From: Proteiniphilum acetatigenes DSM 18083
GTDB lineage: Bacteria > Bacteroidota > Bacteroidia > Bacteroidales > Dysgonomonadaceae
Assembly: GCF_000380985.1 (NCBI RefSeq)
Contig: NZ_KB905704.1
Location: 56,619 to 120,618, forward strand
DNA: 64,000 bases
Direction: 5' to 3'
Below the pieces are notes generated by a model. The model worked only from the letters and a program-made list of their open reading frames with translations, was not told the origin of the DNA and did no database searches. Of this stretch, positions 38,415 through 46,643 are shown one piece after another. Position 1 is the first letter of the stretch. Each line of letters begins with the position of its first letter. Both the position numbers and the translations under genes were made by a program.

Positions 38415-39611
38415 ATGAAGACAAAGAATAACAATTCAAAAAGGCGTATCAGGTTATTTTTTATGGCTTTTATCCTGCTCGCAGGGATTATGATAATATC
38501 CTTTTACTCCTGTAAGGATAATAAAAATGATAAAATAGAATGGCTTACAGAGAGTGTGGAAAGACAAGATATATCCAATATGGTGACATGTACCGGAACA
38601 CTGGAACCTATCACGAAAATTGATGTGGGAACACAGGTAAGCGGGAGAGTCGATAAAATTTATGTCGATTACAATAGCATAGTTTCACAAGGTGAATTGC
38701 TTGCCGAACTCGACCAGACCGTGTTACAGGCAACCTTGTCGTCGGCAAAGAGTTCGATGGCAACTGCCAAAAGCGAACTGGAATACAAGGAGAAGAATTA
38801 TGGGCGTTTTAAGGTATTGTATGAAAAACAACTGATAAGCAGTTCGGATTACGAAGAGGCGCTATATTCTTATCAAAAAGCCCGGAATGATTATAATGTG
38901 AGCGTAAGCAGCTATCAGACAGCCGAAACGAATCTGGGATACGCGAAAATATATTCTCCCATCGACGGTGTTGTTTTAAGCCGTGAGGTAGAAGAAGGCC
39001 AGACCGTTGCTGCCAGTTTCGAAACGCCGACACTATTCACTATAGCAAATGATCTTACCAAGATGCGTGTAATAGCGGAAGTGGATGAAGCGGATATGGG
39101 TGATATCGCCATCGGACAACGGGTGATGTTCACCGTGGATGCTTTTCCCTATGAAGAGTTTACCGGCACAACTACCCAGGTTAGACTATCACCTACGACT
39201 ACCAATAATGTCGTTACTTATGAAGTTGTGGTGGAGGCGCCTAACGGTGGACTGAAGCTGAAACCGGGCATGACGGCTACCTGTACGATCTATACGCTGG
39301 ATAAACCGGATGCACTTGCCGTTCCGTCCCAGGCCGTTAATTTCAATCCCGGAAATGAGATGATTAGCGAAAAAGATACGGTTGTATGGGTGCTTGATGA
39401 GAATAATTTCCCGGTCCGCCGACAGATAAAAACAGGCAATAGCAATAATATGTATACTGAAGTAATATCGGGCCTGACCGAAGGTGAAAAAGTGATTACA
39501 GGAAAGAATACCCAGGCACGCAAGCTTACATCCCCACCGGATAGTGGAAACGAATCCAGTCCTTTCATGGCACAACCACCACGTCGTGGAGGCGGAGGTG
39601 GAAGAAGGTAA
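38415..39611 (+). CDS. MacA/HlyD-type periplasmic adaptor
   Basis: 398 residues. An N-terminal membrane anchor (about 12-31, ending FYSC, possibly lipidated) is followed by a biotinyl-lipoyl domain split by a coiled-coil hairpin (about 95-160, QATLSSAKSSMATAKSELEY) and the beta-barrel and membrane-proximal domains. The tail is Gly/Arg-rich (PPRRGGGGGRR). It bridges the inner-membrane permease and the TolC duct. It ends 11 bp before the ATPase gene. Confidence 0.93.
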   Translation: MKTKNNNSKRRIRLFFMAFILLAGIMIISFYSCKDNKNDKIEWLTESVERQDISNMVTCTGTLEPITKIDVGTQVSGRVDKIYVDYNSIVSQGELLAELDQTVLQATLSSAKSSMATAKSELEYKEKNYGRFKVLYEKQLISSSDYEEALYSYQKARNDYNVSVSSYQTAETNLGYAKIYSPIDGVVLSREVEEGQTVAASFETPTLFTIANDLTKMRVIAEVDEADMGDIAIGQRVMFTVDAFPYEEFTGTTTQVRLSPTTTNNVVTYEVVVEAPNGGLKLKPGMTATCTIYTLDKPDALAVPSQAVNFNPGNEMISEKDTVVWVLDENNFPVRRQIKTGNSNNMYTEVISGLTEGEKVITGKNTQARKLTSPPDSGNESSPFMAQPPRRGGGGGRR

Positions 39612-39622
39612 CCAGAATACGA

Positions 39623-40393
39623 ATGATTCCAAAAGTTGAAAAAATGAACAATAATCCTGTTATCATCAACATATCGGATATCCGTCGCGATTTCATTGTA
39701 GGTGCGGAAACCGTCCATGCCTTACGTGGTGTAACGTTCAGTATCAAGGAAGGTGAATTCGTTACCATCATGGGAAAATCGGGAAGCGGGAAAAGTACCC
39801 TGCTGAATATTCTGGGTTGTCTGGATACCCCTACCGAAGGCTCTTACCTGCTCGACGGCATCTCGGTACAGAAAATGAACAAAGACCAGCGCGCCAGGAT
39901 CAGGAATACCAAGATAGGATTTGTTTTCCAGAGTTATAACCTGCTGGCTAACACCACGGCTGTGGAAAACGTGGAACTTCCGCTGATGTATAATCCCGGC
40001 ATTTCCTCATCCATGCGCCGGCAGAAAGCTGTTGATGCGCTGGAGAGGGTGGAGCTTGGTGATCGCCTGTTGCATAAGAGTAACCAGATGAGTGGCGGGC
40101 AGATGCAACGTGTTGCCATAGCCCGGGCATTGGTGAATGATCCGGCGGTGATCCTCGCCGATGAAGCAACCGGAAACCTGGATACGCGCACATCGTTCAG
40201 TATCCTGAAACTGCTCCAGCAACTGAATCAAGAAGGAAGGACCATTATTTTCGTAACCCATAACGAGGATATAGCCCGCTACAGCACCCGCAATATCGTA
40301 TTGAAAGACGGGCGGATCATCGAAGATACGTATAATCGACACATCTTGTTGGCTGCCGAAGCTTATGAGAAATTGCCCAAAGAAGAGGAGTAG
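39623..40393 (+). CDS. MacB-type ABC transporter ATP-binding protein
   Basis: 256 residues. Walker [11 protein letters not shown]-loop in [23 protein letters not shown] signature [15 protein letters not shown], Walker [14 protein letters not shown] and the H-loop VTHNED are complete. It powers the pump together with the permease that follows 72 bp later. An internal ATG at 39644 is an alternative start. The ATPase and permease are separate genes, unlike E. coli MacB. Confidence 0.95.
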   Translation: MIPKVEKMNNNPVIINISDIRRDFIVGAETVHALRGVTFSIKEGEFVTIMGKSGSGKSTLLNILGCLDTPTEGSYLLDGISVQKMNKDQRARIRNTKIGFVFQSYNLLANTTAVENVELPLMYNPGISSSMRRQKAVDALERVELGDRLLHKSNQMSGGQMQRVAIARALVNDPAVILADEATGNLDTRTSFSILKLLQQLNQEGRTIIFVTHNEDIARYSTRNIVLKDGRIIEDTYNRHILLAAEAYEKLPKEEE

Positions 40394-40465
40394 GTTGATG
40401 TGATGATTTACTGATTTGATGATTTGATGATTGGTTAGATACACCATAAAGAATAGAAAAATCAA

Positions 40466-41689
40466 ATGAATACAGAGAATTTATTCAAAATAGCATTAGT
40501 CGCACTGTCCCGAAATAAAGTCCGGGCATTGCTGACTATGCTGGGTATTATTATCGGAGTAGCATCTGTCATTACCATGTTGGCGATAGGAGAAGGCTCC
40601 AAACGAAGTATCCGGAAGCAGATATCGGAGATGGGATCGAATATGATCATGATACATCCTTATTCCGAACGGGGTGAGGGTGGAGCACGCATAAGCATGT
40701 CCAATCTGGAAACACTGAAAAACAGAGACTATTTCGACATAAGGGATAAAGCTGAATATGTTTCGGCGGTCTCCCCGAATGTAAGCAGCAGCGGACAGTT
40801 CATTTATCAGAATCAGAATTATCCGAGCAGCATCAACGGCGTAAGCCCTGAGTACCTGACTATCCGTCAGTTGAAAATTCAATCCGGCTCCATGTTCACC
40901 CGGGAAGATGTGGAAACGAACAATAAAGTCTGCATCATCGGGAAAACGATTGTCGATAATTTATTCACGAAAGGCGAAGATCCGATCGGCAAGGTCATTC
41001 GTTTCAACACTATCCCTTTCGAAGTGGTCGGGGTACTGGAAAGCAAAGGATATAACACAATGGGGATGGATCAGGACGATATAGTACTGGCTCCTTATAC
41101 TGCTGTGCAAAAAAGAATCTTAGCTATCAATTATTTACAGGGGATCTATTGTTCGGCTGTTTCGGAAGAAGCGACCCCCGACGCTGTTGAAAGCATCATG
41201 GCAATCCTGGCAGAGAATCATGGTATATCGAATCCCGACAATTATGATTTCGAGATACGTTCGCAGGAAGAGTTAAGTTCGATGCTCACGACTACTTCTG
41301 ATTTGATGACGATCCTGTTGGCCTGCGTAGCCGGCATCAGCCTGGTAGTAGGAGGTATAGGAATTATGAATATCATGTATGTCTCCGTCACCGAACGCAC
41401 TCGTGAAATAGGATTGAGAATGAGTGTGGGAGCCCGGGGAAAAGATGTATTGATGCAATTCCTGATAGAAGCGATCCTGATTAGTGTAATTGGAGGAATT
41501 ATTGGTATTTTTGTGGGCGTGGGTGCTACTTTTACAGTAAACTGGGTAGCTTCGTGGCCGGTATTCATTCAATCGTGGAGCGTATTGCTCTCATTCGGTG
41601 TTTGTTCGATAACCGGTATTTTCTTCGGATGGTATCCGGCAAAGAAAGCTGCAAGGCTCGATCCTATCGAAGCAATACGATATGAATAA
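40466..41689 (+). CDS. MacB/FtsX-type ABC permease
   Basis: 407 residues. An N-terminal transmembrane helix (LTMLGIIIGVASVITMLAIG) is followed by the MacB-type periplasmic domain (about 50-265) and three C-terminal helices containing TERTREIGLRMSVGARGKDV, the usual cytoplasmic coupling segment. It acts as a mechanotransmission permease with the adjacent ATPase. It lies 22 bp before the sensor kinase. Confidence 0.94.
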   Translation: MNTENLFKIALVALSRNKVRALLTMLGIIIGVASVITMLAIGEGSKRSIRKQISEMGSNMIMIHPYSERGEGGARISMSNLETLKNRDYFDIRDKAEYVSAVSPNVSSSGQFIYQNQNYPSSINGVSPEYLTIRQLKIQSGSMFTREDVETNNKVCIIGKTIVDNLFTKGEDPIGKVIRFNTIPFEVVGVLESKGYNTMGMDQDDIVLAPYTAVQKRILAINYLQGIYCSAVSEEATPDAVESIMAILAENHGISNPDNYDFEIRSQEELSSMLTTTSDLMTILLACVAGISLVVGGIGIMNIMYVSVTERTREIGLRMSVGARGKDVLMQFLIEAILISVIGGIIGIFVGVGATFTVNWVASWPVFIQSWSVLLSFGVCSITGIFFGWYPAKKAARLDPIEAIRYE

Positions 41690-41711
41690 GGAACTGTAAA
41701 AATTAGAGAAG

Positions 41712-42866
41712 ATGGATCAGAAAAAAACAGAAACACCGGACGGTAAGCCAAAATTGGAGATAAAACCTGATAAACCTCAGTATTGGCTGCCTTATACGAA
41801 AATAGCAGACAATATATTTATTCACATTGCCGCCTGGTGCATAATCTTCGGGCTACCCCTGTTTTTTATGAGCCGGGGAGATTTTTCCTGGGTGAGTTTT
41901 CTCTTGTTTCTTCCTGTTCCGGTTTGTTTTATGATCGTATTTTATAGTAATTACTTCTATCTTATCGATCGTCTCTTATTTGAAAACAGGAAGAACGAAT
42001 TTCTTATTATCAATATCCTGTTGATTTTGGGAACAGCTTTGCTCATTCATCTCTGGCATGAATTCTCCTTTTCAGTGAATATGCACGGAGATATGCCACC
42101 ATTCGGAGGAGGAAAGCCTCCGGAAGACCCTCCCAGGATGGAAAAAAACAGATGGTTGCCGATTGTGATTTTCATCCTTCGGGATGTAATTTTACTGACA
42201 TTGGTGGTCGTTTTGAGTACGGCCATCAAAATGAGCAGCCGATGGACCAAAATAGAGGCCATGCAGAAAGAAATGCAGCAGGCGATGATAGAAGCCGAAT
42301 TGAAAAACTTAAAGAATCAGATAAATCCGCATTTTCTGCTCAATACGCTGAATAATATCTACGCACTGGCACAACTCAATTCGCCGAAAGTCAAACCGGC
42401 TATTATGGATTTAAGCCGGTTACTGCAATATGTGTTATATGAGAATAATAAGATGTATGTGCCATTGAAGGAAGAGGTGAATTTTATCGGTAACTACATT
42501 GATCTGATGCGTCTGCGTTTGCCTGCCAATACCAATCTCAGCGTAAAATTCGATATCAGGGAAAATAGTGAGGTGATGATCGCTCCGCTTATTTTTATTT
42601 CGCTGATAGAAAATGCTTTTAAACACGGGGTGAGTAGTGATGAGTATTCTTTTATCGATATTTCTTTGTCGGAAAAGGAAGACGGTAAGATCGAATTCTT
42701 GTGCCGCAATAGTCATTTTCCGAAGGACGAGTCGGATAAAAGCGGTAGCGGTATCGGGTTGCAACAAGTGAAGAAGAGACTGGAACTGATTTATCCTTAC
42801 CGCCATATGTGGCATAAAGAAATTGAGAATAATATCTATTCAACCGTATTGATCATCGAAACCTGA
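41712..42866 (+). CDS. LytS-type sensor histidine kinase
   Basis: 384 residues. Four transmembrane helices (about 35-165) contain a Gly/Pro/His-rich extracytoplasmic loop (MHGDMPPFGGGKPPEDPP) between helices 3 and 4. The phosphoacceptor is His207 in NPHFLLNTLNNIYALA. The ATPase domain has the N box ENAFKHG and GSGIGLQQVKKRL. It should phosphorylate the LytTR regulator 10 bp downstream. Position in the pump operon suggests it senses pump substrate or envelope stress. Confidence 0.94.
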   Translation: MDQKKTETPDGKPKLEIKPDKPQYWLPYTKIADNIFIHIAAWCIIFGLPLFFMSRGDFSWVSFLLFLPVPVCFMIVFYSNYFYLIDRLLFENRKNEFLIINILLILGTALLIHLWHEFSFSVNMHGDMPPFGGGKPPEDPPRMEKNRWLPIVIFILRDVILLTLVVVLSTAIKMSSRWTKIEAMQKEMQQAMIEAELKNLKNQINPHFLLNTLNNIYALAQLNSPKVKPAIMDLSRLLQYVLYENNKMYVPLKEEVNFIGNYIDLMRLRLPANTNLSVKFDIRENSEVMIAPLIFISLIENAFKHGVSSDEYSFIDISLSEKEDGKIEFLCRNSHFPKDESDKSGSGIGLQQVKKRLELIYPYRHMWHKEIENNIYSTVLIIET

Positions 42867-42876
42867 AAAAAAAAAC

Positions 42877-43599
42877 ATGAATAAAGTACTGACCTGTTGG
42901 ATTATTGACGATGAGCCGTTGGCATTGAGCCTTTTGGAATCGTATATACAGGATACACCCGGCCTTTTATTGACGGGAAAATACAATAATCCCGCTTTGG
43001 CGATGCAAGACCTTGTAAACAAAAAGGTAGATTTGATTTTTCTGGATATCCAAATGCCGCATATCAACGGTATGGAATTAGCCCGTCTGGTGCCGCCTGA
43101 CACAAAGATCGTCTTTATCACGGCTTTTAAAGAGTATGCGTTGGAGGGATATCGCGTAAATGCCTTCGATTATTTGTTAAAACCGGTCTCTTTCGACGAA
43201 TTTCTGGTAACGTGCAAAAAAGCGCAAGACTGGTTTGAAGCTGTAACGAAGAATGTTCCGATGCAGAAAAATGTTCCTGAGACAGATGCGATTTTCGTGA
43301 AGTCGGACCAGCAGATCATTCCCATCCCTTTTAAGGATATCCTTTATATCGAAGGCCTAAGGGATTACATAAAGATTTACACCGGAAACCGGAGCCGACC
43401 GTATATCACCTTGGAGTCGATGAAAAACATGGAAAAGGTACTTCCCACCCATTTATTTATCAGGGTGCATCGTTCTTTTATAGTACAGAAAAACAAAATT
43501 GAATTCCTCAACAGAAACCGGCTTATGGTAGCGAATCGGGAGATACCCATCGGAAGGACTTACAAACAAGGAGTGTTGAGTTTTGTAGGTGCCAAATAG
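42877..43599 (+). CDS. LytTR-family response regulator
   Basis: 240 residues. The receiver domain has the acidic pair at 11-12 and the phosphoacceptor Asp57 (LIFLDIQMPHINGME), with Lys in FDYLLKPVSF. A LytTR DNA-binding domain occupies about 140-238 (IKIYTGNRSRPYITLESMKN, then FIRVHRSFIVQKNKI). It is partnered with the preceding kinase and probably regulates the pump operon; the inverted repeat at 36804-36830 is a candidate target, although LytTR sites are usually direct repeats. Confidence 0.96.
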   Translation: MNKVLTCWIIDDEPLALSLLESYIQDTPGLLLTGKYNNPALAMQDLVNKKVDLIFLDIQMPHINGMELARLVPPDTKIVFITAFKEYALEGYRVNAFDYLLKPVSFDEFLVTCKKAQDWFEAVTKNVPMQKNVPETDAIFVKSDQQIIPIPFKDILYIEGLRDYIKIYTGNRSRPYITLESMKNMEKVLPTHLFIRVHRSFIVQKNKIEFLNRNRLMVANREIPIGRTYKQGVLSFVGAK

Positions 43600-43906
43600 G
43601 GTAGTCCTAGGCTACAGTCCGGCGCAGGGTCCTTTTGCCCGTTATCGTACCGTTTGCAAGCACATACGGGAGTTTCTACCCCTTACCTACCGCCTTTAAA
43701 GGTGTCGAATTCGACACCTTTTTGCATGAAGCTGGGGCAAATCGTTTTAATATGACACCCCGCAAATGGATTGCTTCAGAAACCATAAAAAAGTAGAAAA
43801 GATTTTTTTTCTCTATAAAAAATGGTGTATATTTAGGCGAAAATAGAATAGATATTTTGACTTACCATGCCGACTATGTGAAGTTGGGTTTTAATGAAAA
43901 AGTTCT
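43600..43906. other. 307-bp spacer, locally GC-rich and possibly structured
   Basis: No gene is seen. The first 100 bases are GC-rich with possible long-range pairing (GGGTAG at 43599-43604 with CTACCC at 43676-43681), followed by the palindrome at 43698-43721 and an AT-rich leader for the next gene. A structured 3' UTR or small RNA is possible but unsupported by family resemblance. Confidence 0.3.
43698..43724 (+). terminator. 24-bp perfect palindrome, probable terminator of the efflux/two-component operon
   Basis: AAAGGTGTCGAA (43698-43709) pairs with TTCGACACCTTT (43710-43721), followed by TT. It lies about 100 bp after the response regulator stop. As RNA it makes a stem with a tight loop and short T-run. 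As DNA it would also suit a dimeric repressor. Confidence 0.65.
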
Positions 43907-45292
43907 ATGTTAAAAGAATCGTTACAGGCTATTTCAGTTTACGATCTCTATAAAACGGGACAATTATCTATCCGCGCGCTGAATTGCTGTAGTATTGCAG
44001 ACCTGGCTACAGTCCGTGAAATCATCTCCTATTACGAGAAGGAGGGTTCTTTTCTGGAAATAAAGAATGCCGGTCGTAAAACATCTCTTGAATTGGAGGA
44101 GTTGTGCAAAAGCTATATCTCCCAGATAAAAAAGTTAGAAGAGAGGAGTAAAGAAGAAGACGCAGAAGTAATCAACAGGGATGCGGAAGTGAAGGAGTTG
44201 ATAGAGACGGATTTCTACCTTGCCATTAGAGGAAAACGAATCTCTTCGGGTGAATTGTTGGGTTATCTATCTTCTAAACAGATAGATATTCTTACAATAA
44301 AGTATAACCAGTTGGTTGCTTCCTGCTCTATCCTTCGTCTGAAGAACGTCTTGCATGCTGTGGGTTTTTGGGAGTTTGTAAAGGAATACCTGTGCCAGGG
44401 AGATGAAACGCTTTTGGAGATCCGGCATCTCGGACTGCGCTTGTTGCCGGAAGCCATTGATTTTAAAAGAAAACTAATTGATGAATTTTTCAAAATCATT
44501 CATCTGCCGGAGATTTTCTTCATGATAGAAGAAATGATACTCCAAAAGGGTGAGTGGCTCCGGAACTATTTTTTATACAACTATTATGACCAATACGGAT
44601 ATCTGCCCATGTTTTGGATTCTTGAGCGGATGATTACCTTGCATCCTGGCAGAAACATAGATATTCTCATGCATAGTTTTCACATATTCGAGGAAGATAC
44701 ACCCCAACCCCTTGAGAAACTGAGTATCAGATATGGCATCTCAAGGGAACGGGTCAGGCAAATCAAGATCAGCGCCTTTAAGCATTTCTTTTCTGCAGAA
44801 AATCTCTTTACGGAAAATAAAAAAGACTGGAACTCTTATAAAGAGCTGATCGGCGATACAGAGATTATTTGGCAGGACGATGATCGAATCCGGCAATTGA
44901 TTGAACAGGAAAATGTCCGTTTTACCGGAAAGTTTGTTTTACAAATTCTCGCTCTGCTTAAGGCTCCGACTCACACGCTTCTGGGTGGGTTCGATATTCA
45001 ATGGAAAAAGAAAAAATGGAAAAATAGTGTATTGATCCCCAATAAGTTTGCATTGGCCTTCAATTTTAATCAATTCACCAAGGATATAGATCGTTTGATA
45101 TCTGATCATCAAACAAAATTTCTGACAGAATTTGAATCTTATGTCATAGACTCTCCCTGTTGGCTTAGATTCTGGCCCGATATCGCGGGAGATATCGTCA
45201 GTATTGCGAAAGATCTATTGCACTATGAATTCGGCTTACAGCCGGATCCGGAAGAAGATGAAATAACAGCAGACTCTTCCGCCTCAGAATAA
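43907..45292 (+). CDS. Putative transcription factor combining RpoA-CTD-like and sigma region 4-like modules
   Basis: 461 residues, soluble. Residues about 10-75 resemble the C-terminal domain of RNA polymerase alpha: LSIRALNCCSIADLATVREI, then LEIKNAGRKTSLELEELC parallels the SVRALNCL and KIRNLGRKS helix-hairpin-helix core. A charged helical region follows. At about 268-295, LEKLSIRYGISRERVRQIKI is a sigma-70 region 4-type helix-turn-helix. The C-terminal 160 residues are unassigned, with an acidic tail. No sigma region 2 is visible, so it is unlikely to be a full sigma factor. It stands alone, 118 bp upstream of carA. Regulation of carAB is conceivable but there is no direct evidence. Confidence 0.7.
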   Translation: MLKESLQAISVYDLYKTGQLSIRALNCCSIADLATVREIISYYEKEGSFLEIKNAGRKTSLELEELCKSYISQIKKLEERSKEEDAEVINRDAEVKELIETDFYLAIRGKRISSGELLGYLSSKQIDILTIKYNQLVASCSILRLKNVLHAVGFWEFVKEYLCQGDETLLEIRHLGLRLLPEAIDFKRKLIDEFFKIIHLPEIFFMIEEMILQKGEWLRNYFLYNYYDQYGYLPMFWILERMITLHPGRNIDILMHSFHIFEEDTPQPLEKLSIRYGISRERVRQIKISAFKHFFSAENLFTENKKDWNSYKELIGDTEIIWQDDDRIRQLIEQENVRFTGKFVLQILALLKAPTHTLLGGFDIQWKKKKWKNSVLIPNKFALAFNFNQFTKDIDRLISDHQTKFLTEFESYVIDSPCWLRFWPDIAGDIVSIAKDLLHYEFGLQPDPEEDEITADSSASE

Positions 45293-45331
45293 AGTAATTC
45301 AGACAAAATAAAAAGGGAACTACGGAATTAG

Positions 45332-45362
45332 TTGCATTATTTCCGGAATTTTTCTAACTTTG
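45332..45362 (+). promoter_or_regulatory. carA promoter
   Basis: TTG (45332-45334) and TAACTTTG (45355-45362) separated by 20 nt fit the Bacteroidota consensus. The predicted start site leaves a leader of about 40 nt before the carA ATG. No leader peptide or riboswitch was recognised. Confidence 0.75.
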
Positions 45363-45410
45363 TGTCCTAATATCATACAATTATCAACTCTACAAATAAT
45401 GTAACGCACT

Positions 45411-46481
45411 ATGCACAGATACAAACCGGTGCGATTGATCCTTGAAAACGGGATGGTTTTTCATGGGCAATCTTTTGGAGCCGAAAAGGCAACATCGGGA
45501 GAGGTAGTTTTCAACACGGCAATGGTCGGTTATCCCGAGAGCCTGACAGACCCCTCCTACGAAGGACAAATTTTAACACTCACATATCCTATAATCGGAA
45601 ATTACGGAGTTCCCGCTCACAGCGAAACAGACGGAATTTCCGATTTTTTTGAGTCTGAGCATATCCACGCCTGCGGTTTGATCGTGCAGGATTACTCCCG
45701 GGAACATTCTCACTGGAACGCGGTGAAAAGTCTTGGTGACTGGCTCAAGGAAGAAGGGGTGCCCGGTATCTGCGGAATCGATACCCGTCTGCTTACAAAG
45801 GTGCTCCGGGAAAAAGGATCCATGCTGGGGAAGATAGTATATGAGGAAGATGGTGAAGTGGATTTCTACGATCCCGAGACTGAAAACCTTGTAGCCAAAG
45901 TCAGCTGCCGTGAAGTGATCGAATATGGGCAGGGTGAAAAGAAGGTGGTCCTGATCGATTGCGGTGCCAAACTGAATATCGTACGGGAACTGATAAAGCA
46001 GGGAGTTCGTTTGATCCGTGTTCCATGGGACTACGATTTCAACAGGATCGACTACGATGGAGTGATGATCTCCAACGGCCCGGGAAACCCCGATCATTGC
46101 GGAATCACCGTCGCCCATATCCGTGAAGCAATGAAGAAAGAGAAACCTATCTTCGGGATCTGCATGGGGAACCAACTGCTGTCGAAAGCGGCCGGAGCCA
46201 ATATCTACAAACTGAAATACGGGCACCGCAGTCATAACCAACCGGTACAAAAGGTGGGGAGTAGCCGTTGTTATATTACTTCCCAGAACCATGGCTATGC
46301 AGTGGACGAATCGCAGTTGGGTGCTGAGTGGGAACCCTGGTTCGTGAATATGAATGATGGTACCAACGAAGGAATCCGGCACAAAACGAAACCTTTCTAT
46401 TCGGTGCAGTTCCATCCTGAGGCGACCGGCGGGCCGACCGATACACGTTTCTTCTTTGAAGAGTTTGTGAAGATGATTTGA
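45411..46481 (+). CDS. carA: Carbamoyl-phosphate synthase small (glutaminase) subunit
   Basis: 356 residues. The N-terminal CPSase domain (about 1-150: LILENGMVFHGQSFGAE, VFNTAMVGYPE) is followed by a class I glutamine amidotransferase domain with nucleophile Cys in IFGICMGNQLLSKAAGA and the His/Glu pair in VQFHPEATGGP. It supplies ammonia from glutamine to CarB. It heads carA-carB-carB, with a good promoter upstream. The GNQ in place of the common GHQ after the nucleophile is a small deviation. Confidence 0.97.
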   Translation: MHRYKPVRLILENGMVFHGQSFGAEKATSGEVVFNTAMVGYPESLTDPSYEGQILTLTYPIIGNYGVPAHSETDGISDFFESEHIHACGLIVQDYSREHSHWNAVKSLGDWLKEEGVPGICGIDTRLLTKVLREKGSMLGKIVYEEDGEVDFYDPETENLVAKVSCREVIEYGQGEKKVVLIDCGAKLNIVRELIKQGVRLIRVPWDYDFNRIDYDGVMISNGPGNPDHCGITVAHIREAMKKEKPIFGICMGNQLLSKAAGANIYKLKYGHRSHNQPVQKVGSSRCYITSQNHGYAVDESQLGAEWEPWFVNMNDGTNEGIRHKTKPFYSVQFHPEATGGPTDTRFFFEEFVKMI

Positions 46482-46483
46482 AA

Positions 46484-46532
46484 GCTAAAAGCTAAAAACT
46501 AAAAGCTAAAAACTAAAAACTAAAAGTGAAAA
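46484..46532 (+). repeat. Seven 7-bp direct repeats in the carA-carB spacer
   Basis: Units RCTAAAA (GCTAAAA or ACTAAAA, the last GTGAAAA) run head to tail from 3 bp after the carA stop. A pyrimidine-rich stretch of TTCTAATTTC-like repeats (about 46580-46640) then leads to carB. No terminator hairpin is seen, so read-through is expected. Confidence 0.8.
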
Positions 46533-46643
46533 ATGAATATTGAAAAATGAATATTGGAATTAAGAACCAAGAGTCAAGATTTCTTCACTTCCTGGACTTC
46601 TCCACTTCCAACTTCTAATTTCTAATTTCCAACTTCTATAATA

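Noticed and set aside
43698..43721. Palindrome as a phage or IS attachment site
   Set aside because: No integrase, direct repeat or foreign segment borders it; terminator or operator is simpler.
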